A stretch of DNA of 64,000 bases. It comes from Monocercomonoides exilis (lineage: Eukaryota; Preaxostyla; Oxymonadida; Polymastigidae). The translations under genes and the position numbers were made by a program. How positions within the stretch are numbered: the stretch's first letter is position 1; each line of letters opens with the position of its first letter. Of this stretch, positions 1-11,475 are shown piece by piece. Under the pieces are notes generated by a model. That model saw nothing but the letters and a program-made list of their open reading frames with translations. It searched no databases and had not been told where the DNA came from. Where the stretch lies: assembly GCA_001643675.2 (NCBI GenBank), contig LSRY02000003.1, positions 1,726,001-1,790,000 on the forward strand, written 5' to 3'.

Positions 1-2015
1 ACCAGCCAGTCCAATATTTCTTCCTCTTCCCCTTTCACTTTTATACCATGCTCTCCTCCTTCCTTCTTCTCTCCCCTTTCAATTTCTTTATCACATGGGC
101 TATTCAATTGCGTCTGCTTGTAATTCACGGTGACTGATACGTTGTGGTAATTAGGTCCGGATCTGTGTGAAGGCTGAATGAAATGCTTGTGGATGAATGC
201 AACTCGATCAAGCAGCTCAAGCGCGGTTTCGTTGGATCTGATGATTGAGTTCGACATGTTGATTGGCATTGTGACGACAAGAGAAATAGGAACATCGGTT
301 ATTTTGTGCACTTTCAATGGCTTGTCTTCCGAAGATGCTGCAGAAGAGGAAAGCAAATGCGATTCATCACTTGCTTCATTCACTTCTGAAGATTGTTTTG
401 CTTCTTTTAATTTCTCCTCTTGCTGCAATTTTTCTTCATTGAGTTTTTGCCTCGAATACACGTCTGTTTCGATAAGAGGCAAACCAATTATAGACTCGCA
501 TTCATCAGCAAGTTTTGAGACGGCGTAAGCCGGAGTAGATGCTGGAGAAAGAACAAATCGAGGATGTGATGGAGAAGCTGTTGAGCTGTTTGGATGAGGT
601 GGAGAAGCTAAATAATCCAAATCTGCTTTCTCATTTTTGATTTCGTTGAGTATGCGGAGGAGATACGCTGCAAGAGGAGAATTAGATTCGATTCGTACTC
701 TTCTCAAATAGAAAGAAGCATGCGCTGCATGAATTCCAGATGTCGTTCCTAGCAATGCTGACGTTGTTCCACTTGGCTTTATGCATCCAATTCTTGCTGC
801 CTCTTTAATTCCAAGCATCTTCGCCCACTCAGAATTCACCTCTTTTGCTTTTTTCGCTGCCTCTTCCAGCAAAGCACCTCCGTCTGACGATACAAGTGCC
901 CAGTTCTGTGCGAGCCCTGTCAGCGAAACTCCCAACAAAGCCTCTTCTTCGCAGTTCTTTTTCCACTCTGGCTGAAGAAAATCAAAATTTGTGTAAGCAG
1001 CTTGTAGGGTGCCAATAGCAGTGGCAGCTTCGACAGCCGCAAGAAAATCCTCCTTTGAACGACATGCAGCAACATTCACTTCGCTCAGATTGCACATTTG
1101 CTTTGACTTCAATGAAATCTCAGCACATGGATTCGTTCCGTAGTCGAGATCGTTCGTGAGGAAGATGCCTGGCTCGCCAGTACCGTTTTCAAAGCACTTT
1201 TTCACGCACTTTTGCAGATCTGCAAGGAATGTTGGAGAACTCCGAAGCAAAACAGCAGAGTTGTTCGCTCTTGCTCGCTGAGGGTGCTTGTTGAACCATT
1301 CCCAACCAGCTTTGCAGTCCATCATTTCTTCATCATCAACATCGAATAACGACAACAGCGCACTTCTACGAGAGCCCCCTGAAATTATAAGATCGCCCAG
1401 ATAGCACAGAATATCGTGGATCTCCAACGGTTTCATCTGACGACCAACTGCTTTGCTGATGATGCTTCGTACTGATTCGTGAAGCAACTCTAATGTTTCA
1501 GGCCCGCTTGCAGTTCCTCCAGCTGAAAGCGGAGAGCCTTTGGGACGGATTAAGGAATAATCGAATCTAATTTTTGGGTTTTCAAGCAACTTCACGATGG
1601 ATTCAGCCCAACCTTCTTTTGAATCGCTGATTTGGTAAAATTCGTCCTTTCCTTCATTTATAACAGGTAATTTTGCAACATGTCTCTTTTGAACGCTATA
1701 TCCGCATCCGCAACCGCAACACAACAAATACAAGATATCCGCAAAATCCCTAAAGCTCTCTATGTGAGTAAAACTGCAGTTGTACATCCTTGCGTTCGAG
1801 ACAACAAGCGGTCTTCCAGCGAATTGCATCGATCTCATTGAAGGAACAACTTTTCTTTCTCTCACAAAATTCATAACATTATGTATTTTCGTTGCAAGGT
1901 TTGGAAATTGTTCAATATGCATGTTTTCAACACGTTGCACAGTTTCTGCATATGTTTCTTTCCTTCTTGAAGGAAGAGATTGGGCATATGTGCGATAAAA
2001 GACAATTTCGGACAT
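1..2015 (-). CDS. nrdJ: Adenosylcobalamin-dependent (class II) ribonucleoside-triphosphate reductase, 3' end cut by window edge
   Basis: Reduces ribonucleotides to deoxyribonucleotides using a B12-generated thiyl radical, without oxygen. The minus frame opens at ATG 2015 and stays open to base 1 (about 671 codons, no intron seen). Family landmarks in order are an N-terminal VPSMRSMQFAG stretch, NARMYNCSF with the first redox Cys at residue 80, a CGCGCGYSV loop, SAGGTASGPETL, GGSRRSALLSLFD, GEPGIF, and the active-site pair NPCAEISL and MCNLSEVN. These give C297, E299 and C308, the 11-residue Cys spacing known in class II enzymes. Later come IKPSGTTSALLG and GPNYHNVSVTV. A Ser/Glu-rich low-complexity insertion sits between the last two. 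The C-terminal CxxC tail lies outside the window. Class identity is strong. The organisation resembles bacterial, archaeal and phage NrdJ, so ancient lateral transfer is likely but unproven. The next gene is divergent, 458 bp away. Confidence 0.88.
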   Translation of the reverse strand, partial: MSEIVFYRTYAQSLPSRRKETYAETVQRVENMHIEQFPNLATKIHNVMNFVRERKVVPSMRSMQFAGRPLVVSNARMYNCSFTHIESFRDFADILYLLCCGCGCGYSVQKRHVAKLPVINEGKDEFYQISDSKEGWAESIVKLLENPKIRFDYSLIRPKGSPLSAGGTASGPETLELLHESVRSIISKAVGRQMKPLEIHDILCYLGDLIISGGSRRSALLSLFDVDDEEMMDCKAGWEWFNKHPQRARANNSAVLLRSSPTFLADLQKCVKKCFENGTGEPGIFLTNDLDYGTNPCAEISLKSKQMCNLSEVNVAACRSKEDFLAAVEAATAIGTLQAAYTNFDFLQPEWKKNCEEEALLGVSLTGLAQNWALVSSDGGALLEEAAKKAKEVNSEWAKMLGIKEAARIGCIKPSGTTSALLGTTSGIHAAHASFYLRRVRIESNSPLAAYLLRILNEIKNEKADLDYLASPPHPNSSTASPSHPRFVLSPASTPAYAVSKLADECESIIGLPLIETDVYSRQKLNEEKLQQEEKLKEAKQSSEVNEASDESHLLSSSAASSEDKPLKVHKITDVPISLVVTMPINMSNSIIRSNETALELLDRVAFIHKHFIQPSHRSGPNYHNVSVTVNYKQTQLNSPCDKEIERGEKKEGGEHGIKVKGEEEEILDWL

Positions 2016-2473
2016 CTAAAAATGTTTTAATTGCATTATTGGATCGATTATTTCCAAAAAAAGTTGAATGAATCACACGATCTGTGAACCAGACGCATCG
2101 TTTTTGAAATTATCATTCTCCAAAGATTCAATCATTAATAAATTTTTATGTCTTCAAGACAATGTATACAATTGTTAAGAAAGAACTTCAACAATTTAAG
2201 TTTATCAAAAATATTGTTAAATATTATCAAAACACACTTTTAATTAGAAAGTTAACCCAACATAAAATTATTTTTTTTCTGTTTTCGATGATTATTGAAT
2301 TGTTTCATAAAGTTATATATTTTATAGGAGCTTATCAATAACATTTGAATTAACAATCGGAAAACAAGATTCAAAAAAATGTTATTCAGAAATTTGTTGA
2401 TGGGTATTCAATGGAAAAGAAAGCTTTTATTTTTTGAAAAAAAGTTCAAAATTAATTATTTTTTATAAAGGCG
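2016..2473. other. AT-rich intergenic spacer between divergent nrdJ and DTWD1 genes
   Basis: This 458-bp spacer has long A and T runs. It must hold both promoters because the genes on either side are transcribed away from it. No defined promoter motif, RNA gene or repeat is recognisable. Confidence 0.4.
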
Positions 2474-3382
2474 ATGCAAATTAATGACAATGCTGAAGAT
2501 GAACAACTCAAACCATCATCTTCTTCAATTCCTTCTTCATCTTCCTGGAAAAGAATTTCTTCTATTCCTGAAGAATCAGAGTTATCATCCCTGAAAATAG
2601 CATCATTTCCTTTTTCAGATAGACAAATATGCCATGTTTGTAAACGAAGTTCACTTGCCTATTGCCCATATTGTAGAATTCCTCATGAGAAATATCCACC
2701 TCCTCAAGTTGTTTTACCAATAAAGTTAGACATTGTTAAACATCCAAAAGAAAGAGTAAAAAAGAGTACGGCTATCCATGCAAAAATTATATCGCCAGAC
2801 CAGACAAATATTTGGGATTTCCCAGATATTCCAACGTTTGATCCATCTGTCACTCTTTGCTTATTTCCTTCAGCAGATGCAAAATCATTAGATGAATTGG
2901 ATTTGACAAAGTATGATAGAGCCGTTTTTATTGATTGCACATGGAACCAAACTGGAACAATTTGCCAGGATCCAAGAATTACAGCACTTCAAAAAGTAAA
3001 GATAAAAGATCACAGAACTCTTTTTTGGAGATATCAACACGAAGGCCCCGAGTTTTTAGCTACAATCGAGGCAATATATTATTTTTTCAAAGAATTTTGG
3101 ATGACAACACACAAAGGGGAATATAATGGAGAACTGGATAATCTGTTGTACTATTATGCTTTTCAATATGAACAAATACAATCGGTGTACGTTGAAGATA
3201 AAGAGAAAAGATTGTCAAGGCATTTTTCTGAACAATACATACGAGCACGCAGAAGTCAAGAGCAAATGAAATCATCTTTACACAAAACAGATGAAACAAA
3301 ACATGAAACGAAAGAAGTTGGAACAGAAAAAATGGAACCAAGTGATTGCATTAAAGACAATCATAATCCAAACACTAAATAA
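2474..3382 (+). CDS. DTWD1: DTW-domain protein 1, probable tRNA-uridine aminocarboxypropyltransferase
   Basis: DTWD1/TapT enzymes transfer the aminocarboxypropyl group of SAM to a tRNA uridine (acp3U). The 302-residue product starts at ATG 2474 and ends at TAA. After a Ser-rich leader comes a zinc-ribbon-like CHVCK...CPYC (C53, C56, C64, C67). Then come VLPIKLDIVKHPKE, KSTAIHAK and the diagnostic DxTW box as FIDCTWNQT (D154-W157). FWRYQHEG, FLATIEAIYYFF and YNGELDNLLYYYAFQY follow. The order matches the eukaryotic DTWD1 group, and the basic C-terminal tail is low complexity. It is intronless as read. The next gene starts 80 bp downstream on the same strand. Confidence 0.85.
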   Translation: MQINDNAEDEQLKPSSSSIPSSSSWKRISSIPEESELSSLKIASFPFSDRQICHVCKRSSLAYCPYCRIPHEKYPPPQVVLPIKLDIVKHPKERVKKSTAIHAKIISPDQTNIWDFPDIPTFDPSVTLCLFPSADAKSLDELDLTKYDRAVFIDCTWNQTGTICQDPRITALQKVKIKDHRTLFWRYQHEGPEFLATIEAIYYFFKEFWMTTHKGEYNGELDNLLYYYAFQYEQIQSVYVEDKEKRLSRHFSEQYIRARRSQEQMKSSLHKTDETKHETKEVGTEKMEPSDCIKDNHNPNTK

Positions 3383-3462
3383 CTGTTCATTTTTAAAGAA
3401 TTAATAATGATCATATTTAACCAATATATTATATTTTGTTATTTTGAAAGTTTTACAAATAA

Positions 3463-6400
3463 ATGTCACAGTCGTCAACTCCTGCTTTAGATCTACAAGA
3501 TTATCAGCAAAAAAAGAAGGAGCTTCATTTAACACTTGGAAAGACGAAGTTGACATTCGATAATGGCTTTTGGCTTAAAGGTTGTTTTTGTTCTTTAATA
3601 ATTGACCTTTATTTTGCAGATGAATTTTCAGAAAATGAAACAATTGAAAGTATGACAAAAAATGATAGAAAGCTTCAAAAACTCAAAGAAAAATTCAGTT
3701 ATCTTTCAAAACAATACGAAATCGTACTAATGAAAGTTTTGATTTATTTTTTATTCTTTCTTTGATATATTTTCTTTTTGTAGTTATCCATTGTTGAAAA
3801 CAAAAGAGATGAGCTTATTGCTGATTTTGAAATGCTGTATAATGAAGAACAAAAAAAGGATTTCGATGAAACGCATCAAGAATTATTCACACAAACAAAA
3901 TCAAATGAAAAACAATCCACATCCTCTGTATATGATCCAATATCTGAACGAGCATCACCGCAAATTCATTCGGTGACTCGTAATTCTCAACAAGAAGCAG
4001 ATAATTCAAATTTGAGAAATTCTTTTGAATCCATCCCAAGGTACAAACAGAACATTACACCTTTATCAACACCAAACAATCAACAACAACATTTCAAGGA
4101 AAACCAAAACTTATTATCCACAACAGAATCTTTTACTGCGGATCCAACACAAACCTTGAGCTCAATAATTCCTCCTCGAAAATCACAAACTATTATTCAG
4201 TTTTCTTCATCATCTCCTTTTTCTCAAGTGTCCAACGAACCTTCCCAAAATATTCCGCTCCTTTCATCTGAGTTGAAACCGAAAGCAACAAATGAAGAAG
4301 CACTTTCAAGAACAGACACTCAGCTTACACGCAGTGCAGCATTTCCTCCTCGTGAGCCATCAATCGAACTAAAGCCGATGGCACATACAATCATGCCGCA
4401 ACAAAAGGCCAGAGATGCGTCTCCACAACAGACGCTTGACTCGCCAATCTTTTCTTCTTCTTCTTCATCTCCTTCTTTTCCTTCTTCACAGTTATCATCA
4501 TCACCTCCTCCGCTTCTGGTTGCTCCGTCACCTCAATCTGTTTCAACTTCACAAAGGACACAAAATGTTCCGAGTGGTAATTCAATCCGCCAGCTGAATT
4601 CGTTTGAGCCTACACCTCGGCGCAAGACACCCCCCAAAACCATTTGGAACAGCGAAAAAGAGAGCGATTTTGAAAAAGTTGGGCTGAACAGCTCAAAAGC
4701 AGCCAGGTTTGGAGCGATGCAGCCGGCAATCGAGATTACAGAGCATCCGAAGCTGAATTCCCGCACACAAAGATCATTTGTGACCTTCTCAGGCGGCGAC
4801 AGATTAGATTCCAGCCAGCCGATCGTTGAATGTCAGAATCCTTCCACTTCTGCTTCTTTTGACCAGCCATATGCGATGAGCAATTCGCCAAAGACGATTA
4901 GCCCTGATTTGCTTCCTCTCCAATTCCAACCGCTGAACCCTTCTGTTTCTCAATCACAACCTCAATTTCAACCTCAATCACAACCTCAATTTCAGCCGCA
5001 GACTCAGCCCCAGCCTCAAAAGCAGTATTTCCCCTTGAAAGAGCAGCCATCTTCAGACTCGTCCATTCAGAAGGTGCCTCGTGCTACACCTGATGTGATA
5101 CAGCAGAGTCCACCGATTGTTGTCAGTCGGCCAATTTATGTGAATGCAAAGGCAGCAGACGGCTCAAACTGCACAACAGCAACAGTCCATTCGCCTTCGA
5201 TGGCGAATTTGGCAGGCAGCGCGATGGTTCCAGAGAATGACAGCAGACCATTCAGCTTTGTGACGGCCAGCGCTGACAGCAGGCCAAAGAATCGGAGAGA
5301 ACAGAGAGGCATCAGTGAATTTACCACACAGCCACAATCCGCGCCGCTTATGATATCTTCTTCTTCCTCTCTTAATTCATCATCATCATCATCATCTTCT
5401 TCTTCTTCCTCTTCTTCTCCAACAAGAACCGTAATTTTCTCATCTCCCCTGACACCCGCGCCGACTGTGCCGTATGTGTCACCAATGAGAGACGCAGCAT
5501 CGCCACAGCAGTTTTACGAGCAGAATGAAGATAAAGAGCAACCACATCAGCTGGAGCCATTGGATATTCAAAGGCAAATTCAACCTGAAACATCACTTAG
5601 AAGTCCAAATGATACAGAAGAAACACAAAAGACAGGGCAGTTCAATCAACAAAGCTCGCTTTTCCCTCCTCCTCTTCAACAAAACCAGCAACAGCCAACA
5701 GAACAACCGCAACATCCTCCTCCTCCGATGACTCGTTCGTTGTCATTCACCCATTCTCCTCCACGCAGAGCAAGCAGCCTCAACCAGCAGGCCATTCACC
5801 ACTCGGCTTCGCCTTCACCGCCTCGAAGAGCTCTTCCGCTTCTTCCTCAAACAGACGCTGGGCAGATATCTTCTTCTTCTTCTTCTTCTTCTTCTTCTTC
5901 TTTATATCCCTCTTCTATTCCTCCTCAACCTGATCATCTTCATTCCACTCGAAATTTGACATTTGATTCGCAGCTCACTCCGATTCCACAGCAAACTCAG
6001 CAAACTTCCTCAAGACTGCCTCCATCGCTGATGCAGACACAGCCAAGAAGAAGTGTGTCACCTTTCTTATCATCATCATCATCTTCTTCTTCTTTGCGTT
6101 CTTCTTCTTCCCCTTCTTCTTCTTATCCTGCTTCTCTTTCATCATCATCTTCTCCAGTCAATCAACCAACTTCCACTCAATTTTCACCTTATCCACAAAG
6201 TTCTGATGTTGCTCCATTATCATCTGCTCCACTGGGAATGTATTCCTCTTCTCAAATGAATCTGAAGCCATCGCAGGCACGAAGAGTTGTGAAACAGCAC
6301 GTGTCTTTCACTTCTCCTTCTCCTTCTCCATCATCATCATCATCATCATCTTCTTCTGATTCATTAACCTCATATCCAACAGATATGCAATCTTCAAATA

Positions 6401-6807
6401 GAAATCCTTTGAGCTATTCAAATTCCTCTTTGAATGACCCCTCAGATCTTTCTGTTGCAAAGCCACAGGATGAACCGGCACGTTCAAACGATACTTTTCG
6501 CTCTGTCGGAGTGAGAGGCGATTCCTTCTCGAATCAGCCTCATCAAACAGGAACACCTTATCAATCATCTTCTGTCCCATTATCTGCTCAAACAATGACC
6601 CGATCTGTCTCCCCAAGCTCGTCTCTTTCACTTTCCACTTCTGCAAATGCACCTTCCACATCAACTACTCAGCCAAAATTCACTTCAACTGCTCCTTCTT
6701 CTCTGCTGTTCCCACAAGAAACTGTTCGTCCAATGGATATTGGATCGACTCAACCGAAAATAAGGATTCATCCTCCAACTTTTGCTCAACCGAAAAGGAA
6801 AAGATGA
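3463..6807 (+). CDS. Chibby-like N-terminal domain fused to a very long Ser/Pro/Gln-rich tail (3 exons)
   Basis: Exons 3463-3580, 3620-3723 and 3784-6807 join in frame to 1081 residues. The introns are 39 nt and 60 nt. The 39-nt intron is a multiple of three and open, so retention would go unnoticed by frame alone. Residues about 24-38 read LTLGKTKLTFDNGFW, like the core of Chibby (LKFENGQW in animals). A leucine-heptad coiled coil follows at about 50-100 (LQKLKEKFSYLSKQYEI, then IVENKRDELIADFEML). Chibby is a small basal-body/ciliary protein of about 120 residues. Here about 980 residues of low complexity follow, with runs of Ser from TCT/TCA repeats, Gln-Pro repeats near 4950-5020 and SPPRR-like motifs. 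The Chibby call rests on a short motif plus coiled coil. The tail has no recognisable domain. Confidence 0.55.
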
Positions 6808-6969
6808 ACACCATATACCATTTTGTTTTTTCACGTTATCAAATTATAAATTTCATTTTCTTTTGTTTATTTTTAAATTGTAAATTTTGATCTTGATTAC
6901 CATGATACAATTTTTGAAAATTTTTATCACGGAAAATTTCAAAAAATATCCGAAGATTTGCTTTATAAC

Positions 6970-9900
6970 ATGTATGATTTTTTGCTGAACAATAAAGCAA
7001 GTGATTTTTATCTGCATTTTCTTTAAAGGATATCAGAAGAACTTACAAGTGATTCTGAACATCAGGAATCTGAAGAAGAAAAGCAATCAATCAGGATAAA
7101 AACATCTATTGCAACTAATCCGTTAATAAACTTGGAATTTATAAACCCTGTTTCTGCTGCAGATTACGCCGAGTCCAAAGCAAGAACAGATGATTCAGTT
7201 TGACAAAAATTTTAATATCATATTTATCTATCTTCATATGTGAAAAAAGGAGCATGAATATGATGTAAACGATCCATTTATTGACAACGAAGATCAACAG
7301 CCAATAGTATTCATTTAATTTTATTTTTGAAGAATTTCTTCCTTTTTTTTGTGAAATATCTTAATTTTTTAAATTTAACTTAAAGCCGTTGTATGGGCAA
7401 AAAGTGGAAGCTTTATTTGAACAAAGATTTATAAGATTTTACCGTGGTCCTTTTAGGTGTGAAATATCTTTATATTTTATTCAAGTCGATAATGATATAT
7501 TTTTCCAAAAGAATACCAACTTTGGAAGAAATGAATCAAATAAGAAAAGAGGAAGCTGAGATTAAAGCATTGTTCAAAAAAAGACGTGAAAGAGTTAAAG
7601 CGCGCAGGATGGAATTCCGTAAATTGTTGAGACAGAAGGAAATTAAACGAAGTGAACAAGCCAAACATCGTAGAATAATCAATGAAGATGAAATACTAAA
7701 ACTAATCAAGGAAAAACGAGAAAAAACAGACACAAGGAAAATTATTGAATATTTGGAACAGGAACAAATTTGCGAAAAACCAAAGATTGAGGAGAAAGAC
7801 ACAACAATTAACAGAGCAGATCCAGAGAAGGAAAAATCAGGAAGTATAGAAATAATTGAAAAGGAGAATAACAACTTGAAAAAGAAAAAGAAGAAAAAGA
7901 AGAAAAAGAAACCATTGTGGGAAGAGATTTTGGATAAACTTTTTTCTTTCGATGAAAAGAAAAAGGAGTTTGATTACAAAAAAGGAAGAACCTCAAGAAA
8001 TGAAGGAAATAATCAATATTCAAATTCAATTTTAAAAGAAGAAGAAGAAGAAGAAGAAGAAGAAGAAGAAGAAGAAATAGAAGAGGAAGAGGAGGAGGAG
8101 GAAGAAGTGGAGGAAGAGGAAGAGGAGGAAGAAGTTGAAGAAAGTGAAGAAGCGGAAACAGGAGAAATTTTAACAACAGAAGATGCGAGTGAAATATCTG
8201 ATTCTTCTTCTTCTTCTTCTTCTTCAGAAGAAGAAGAGAAAAGCAAAGAAGAAAGCGATCAGCAATTTGCATTAAAAAAGAAAATGAAAGAGAAATCAAA
8301 AGAAACCGAAGCATCGAAAATCAATCCAAAAAGAGAAGAAAAACCAAGAAATATGAACAAAACCATTTCAAGTCATCCAACCTCTCCTTCTCACAAAGAG
8401 AGCAAAACAAACAAGAAAAGACACGAGGTTGCTGTGGATGACGAGATTGAAGAGCTTTCTGACTCGATTTCTGAATTGGAACCCGCACCCACACAAATTG
8501 TGGTGAATTCTCCTCAATTGAAGAGCCATTCGACCAGAAATGAGTCAAATTTCAATGAAAAAGGGAAGATTTCATTGAATAAGCACAAAAAAGGAGGAGG
8601 AGGAAGAGGAGGAGGTGAAGAAGAAGAAGAAGAAAAGAAGAAGAAGAAGAAATGGAAGAAGATAGAGAGAAGTTATGAAGTGTTGTCTGAATCTGAGTCT
8701 GACTCAGAGACAGAGACAGAAAAAGAAAAAGAGAAAGAGAAAGAAGGGGAGAGCGAAGAAGACAGAGGGCAGTTGATGGAAGAGAGGCTGTTGCAATTGG
8801 CAGCGTCTCAGCCGAATTTGATGCTCAGCCAGACATTTCAGAAGGAGAACAGAGGAAATTCTTCTTCTTCTTCTTCTTCTTCTTCTTCTTCTGCTTCTGC
8901 TTCTGCTTCTGCTTCTGCTTCTGCTTCTGCTTCTGCTTCTTATTCTTCAAGTCAAACATCATATTGGAATCATTCATCACAAACTTCAATGCAAACAAAA
9001 GAGAAGAAGAAGAATGAGAAGAAGAAGAATGAGAAGATAGAGAAGAAAGACACTCATTCTGATAATGACAGCAAAATGGCAACAAAAAGGCAGTTTCTGT
9101 TTTTGAGAGATGACAGCGACGAAGAGGAAGAAGGAGAAGGAGAAGGAGAAGGAGAAAGAGAAAGAGAAAGAGATGAAGAACATTCTTCTTCTTCTGCTTG
9201 TGTTTCTGATAAAAACAGAAATGGAAGCAGAAAGAAGAGATTTTCAAATAGCCGCAAAGGAAAAGAGAATCACAAGAAATGGCACAAACACATTCACAGC
9301 CAAATCATAGACGATGAGTCAGCTTCTTCTTCTTCTTCCTCTTTGTCATCTTCTGAACAGGAAAAAGAAACAGAAGCAGCAGAAAGGAAGAAAAAGCTAC
9401 ATAAGTTGAAAGAAAATTTGACAGGAAATTTGACAGGAAAGTCGAAATATGAGAGTCTGCAAGTGGTGTTTGAGCAAGACGACGAGATAGCGCTAGACGA
9501 GGAAGGGGAAAGCACCGAGACGATGGAGCAGGAAGAGAAGAAGGAAGAGAAAAAGGATGAATTTCCATTCACACAGCAATTGAATGCAAAAGAGCAGCAG
9601 ACAAGAAGAGAAGGAAATTGCGATTCGGTTATTGTGGAGGAAGGAAATGGCTCTAATTTCAATGCAAATTGCTTTGGCAGTGGAAGAGAACAAGCAGAAG
9701 TGACGCTGTCTCAGAAGATATTGGAAGGAGGAGGAGGAGGAGGAGGAGGAAGTGGTAGCGGAGGAGGAGTAATTCGAAGTGCAATTCCAATGAAATACAA
9801 CAGATTTGAACACATTTCCAGGTTTAAATCGCATAGCGATCTTTCGAGCGATAACTGGCGCGCTTTAGAATTCCGGAATGAATTGCTGTTCTCTCAGCAG

Positions 9901-9993
9901 AGCCAGCAGAGCCAACAGAGTCAGCAAAGCAGCGAAAGAGAGAAAGAAAAAGTGTATGAAATTATCGATGACAATCAAGACGAGTTTCGTTAA
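6970..9993 (+). CDS. HPC2/ubinuclein-like histone-chaperone subunit, Glu/Ser-rich (about 6 exons, start uncertain)
   Basis: In-frame exons are 7029-7197, 7250-7306, 7386-7456 and 7512-9993, with introns of 52, 79 and 55 nt. The first join is best placed with a 57-nt intron at 6972-7028 starting GTATGA. That puts AT of a possible start codon at 6970-6971 and its G at 7029, giving 926 residues; an upstream exon is equally possible. The key evidence is HEYDVNDPFIDNED at residues about 58-71, followed by FIRFYRGPF near 95. This fits the HRD domain of ubinuclein/HPC2, the subunit that contacts HIRA and histone H3.3-H4. A strongly basic helix (KKRRERVKARRMEFRKLLRQ) follows. The remaining 700 residues are poly-Glu, poly-Ser, (Ser-Ala)n and poly-Gly tracts encoded by simple triplet and hexamer repeats. 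The role is inferred from the HRD-like motif only. Confidence 0.55.
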
Positions 9994-10465
9994 TATGAAT
10001 ATTTTTTCATGAAATAAATGGAACGAAGCTTTATTTCGACTAAAGTTCTTTTTGAGAAAGATATTGTACACAAAGATTTTATCACCGCATATGCTTGTTA
10101 AAGAAGGACCGATATTATTAATTCTCCTTTTAAACCTTTGATTCAAATTAAAAGAAAATTCAAATTCTATTTCTTTATGTTTTCAACAAAAATTCATGTT
10201 CAATGACGAATATTTAAAACAATGATTATTCCATACAACAAGGATAGAAAATGATATCATTGTTTTTTCTATTACTGAAAAAAAGAAAAGAAATAATTTT
10301 TTCTGCAATCGGATTTGCAGGAATTTAAACAGAAATGAAAAATGGTATGATAATAAAAAGAAAAATCTTCTTAATTTTTCCGAATTCTCAAATATTTTCT
10401 CCGAAACATTTGAATATCCTCCGTCAGGTTTAATTTTCTCCGTTTTATGCTGAATAATACAGTTA
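9994..10465. other. AT-rich intergenic spacer
   Basis: No gene, RNA or repeat is recognisable. Both neighbours are on the plus strand, so this holds the 3' end of the ubinuclein-like gene and the reticulon promoter. Frames on the minus strand here are chance openings. Confidence 0.4.
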
Positions 10466-11475
10466 ATGGTTGTTGATCTATATACATTGAACTTAATGAA
10501 CTCTGACTGCTCTGCAAACAACGAATGCCCCACTCGTGCTATGATCCATAAATGCAATCTTGAATCTTACATTCATTATATTTACCGATCTCTTATCTGG
10601 GAGAATTGGATCGGCTTTGGGATACTAGCTGTTATTGTGTTGATTGATTTCATGTTTGGGCAATATATTAATTCATCTTTATGATGCATTTTTTCAATTC
10701 TTACACAATACTTGGAAATGCAAACGTTTATTTTCCTTTCAATTTTGTTTTTCTTAAATATAGCTTCATCCGCAAAACAAATTTGGCAACCCTTTCATAT
10801 TTGTGCTTGCTGGCTCTTGAACTTTATTGGATTGATTACGTCATGAAGATGTTGAAACTTGTTGGCCCAGAAGGACAAGGAAAAGATGATGTGGAAGCTA
10901 TTGACAAAATGCTTGAACCAGCCCAAAAAGTTAAATGCTTGGTTCAAAAATCATTGGAGAATGAATACGTCAAAAAGGTTATGAGCACCCCAATTTACGT
11001 TCCTTTGTGCATCTCTGCTATTGCTTTGGTTTTCGTTTTGTTTGCTGAAATCTTCTGTGGACCTTTCCTCTCCATTGTTGCAATTTTGTGCATCTTCACT
11101 ATTCCCGGAATTGTTCATAGAAATTATCACAAGATGGCAGCTGAACAATTCAAGACTCAAGTCTGGCCCAAAATCCAACCATTATATGAGGCCCACATCC
11201 AACCTCAAATTGAGAAAGTTTTCAAAAAGAAGGGAAGTGAATCTGCTTCGTCTTCAGCTGCATCAGAATCTCCAGCACCCGAAACAAAAGCACCAGAAAC
11301 ACAAACTCCACAACAGGAAGAAGCAGCTCCTGCACCAGCTCCAGAGAAGACTGAAGAGACAAAACCTGAAGAGACAAAACCTGAAGAGACAAAACCTGAA
11401 GAAACAGCAGCCCCAGCCGAGGCACCAAAGGAGGAAACTCCAGCTGCTGAAGAAGAGAAGCCAAAGGAAGAGTAA
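10466..11475 (+). CDS. Reticulon-like ER membrane-shaping protein (2 exons)
   Basis: Exons 10466-10653 and 10764-11475 join through a 110-nt intron (phase 2) to give 299 residues. Reticulons bend ER tubules through two long hydrophobic hairpins. The first hairpin spans residues about 43-93 and is split by the intron (LIWENWIGFGILAVIVLIDF, then LATLSYLCLLALELYW). The second covers about 142-182 (VPLCISAIALVFVLFAEIF, then LSIVAILCIFTIPGIV). They are separated by a hydrophilic loop, as in the family. HRNYHKMAAEQ after the second hairpin matches the usual reticulon end. The C-terminal tail is Ala/Pro/Glu-rich with KPEET repeats. An alternative start is ATG 10496. Confidence 0.75.
11351..11406 (+). 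repeat. 15-bp coding minisatellite (KPEET repeats) in reticulon tail
   Basis: The unit CTGAAGAGACAAAAC occurs three times perfectly plus a partial fourth copy. It encodes the pentapeptide KPEET in the cytosolic tail. Confidence 0.9.

Noticed and set aside
178-1998. Plus-strand open frames opposite the reductase
   Set aside because: They are antisense to a continuous, motif-rich minus-strand reading and carry no family signature.
8013-9834. Minus-strand Leu/Ser/Phe-rich frames across the ubinuclein-like gene
   Set aside because: They arise from GAA/TCT triplet repeats read in the other direction; the plus frame is one long coding exon with homology.
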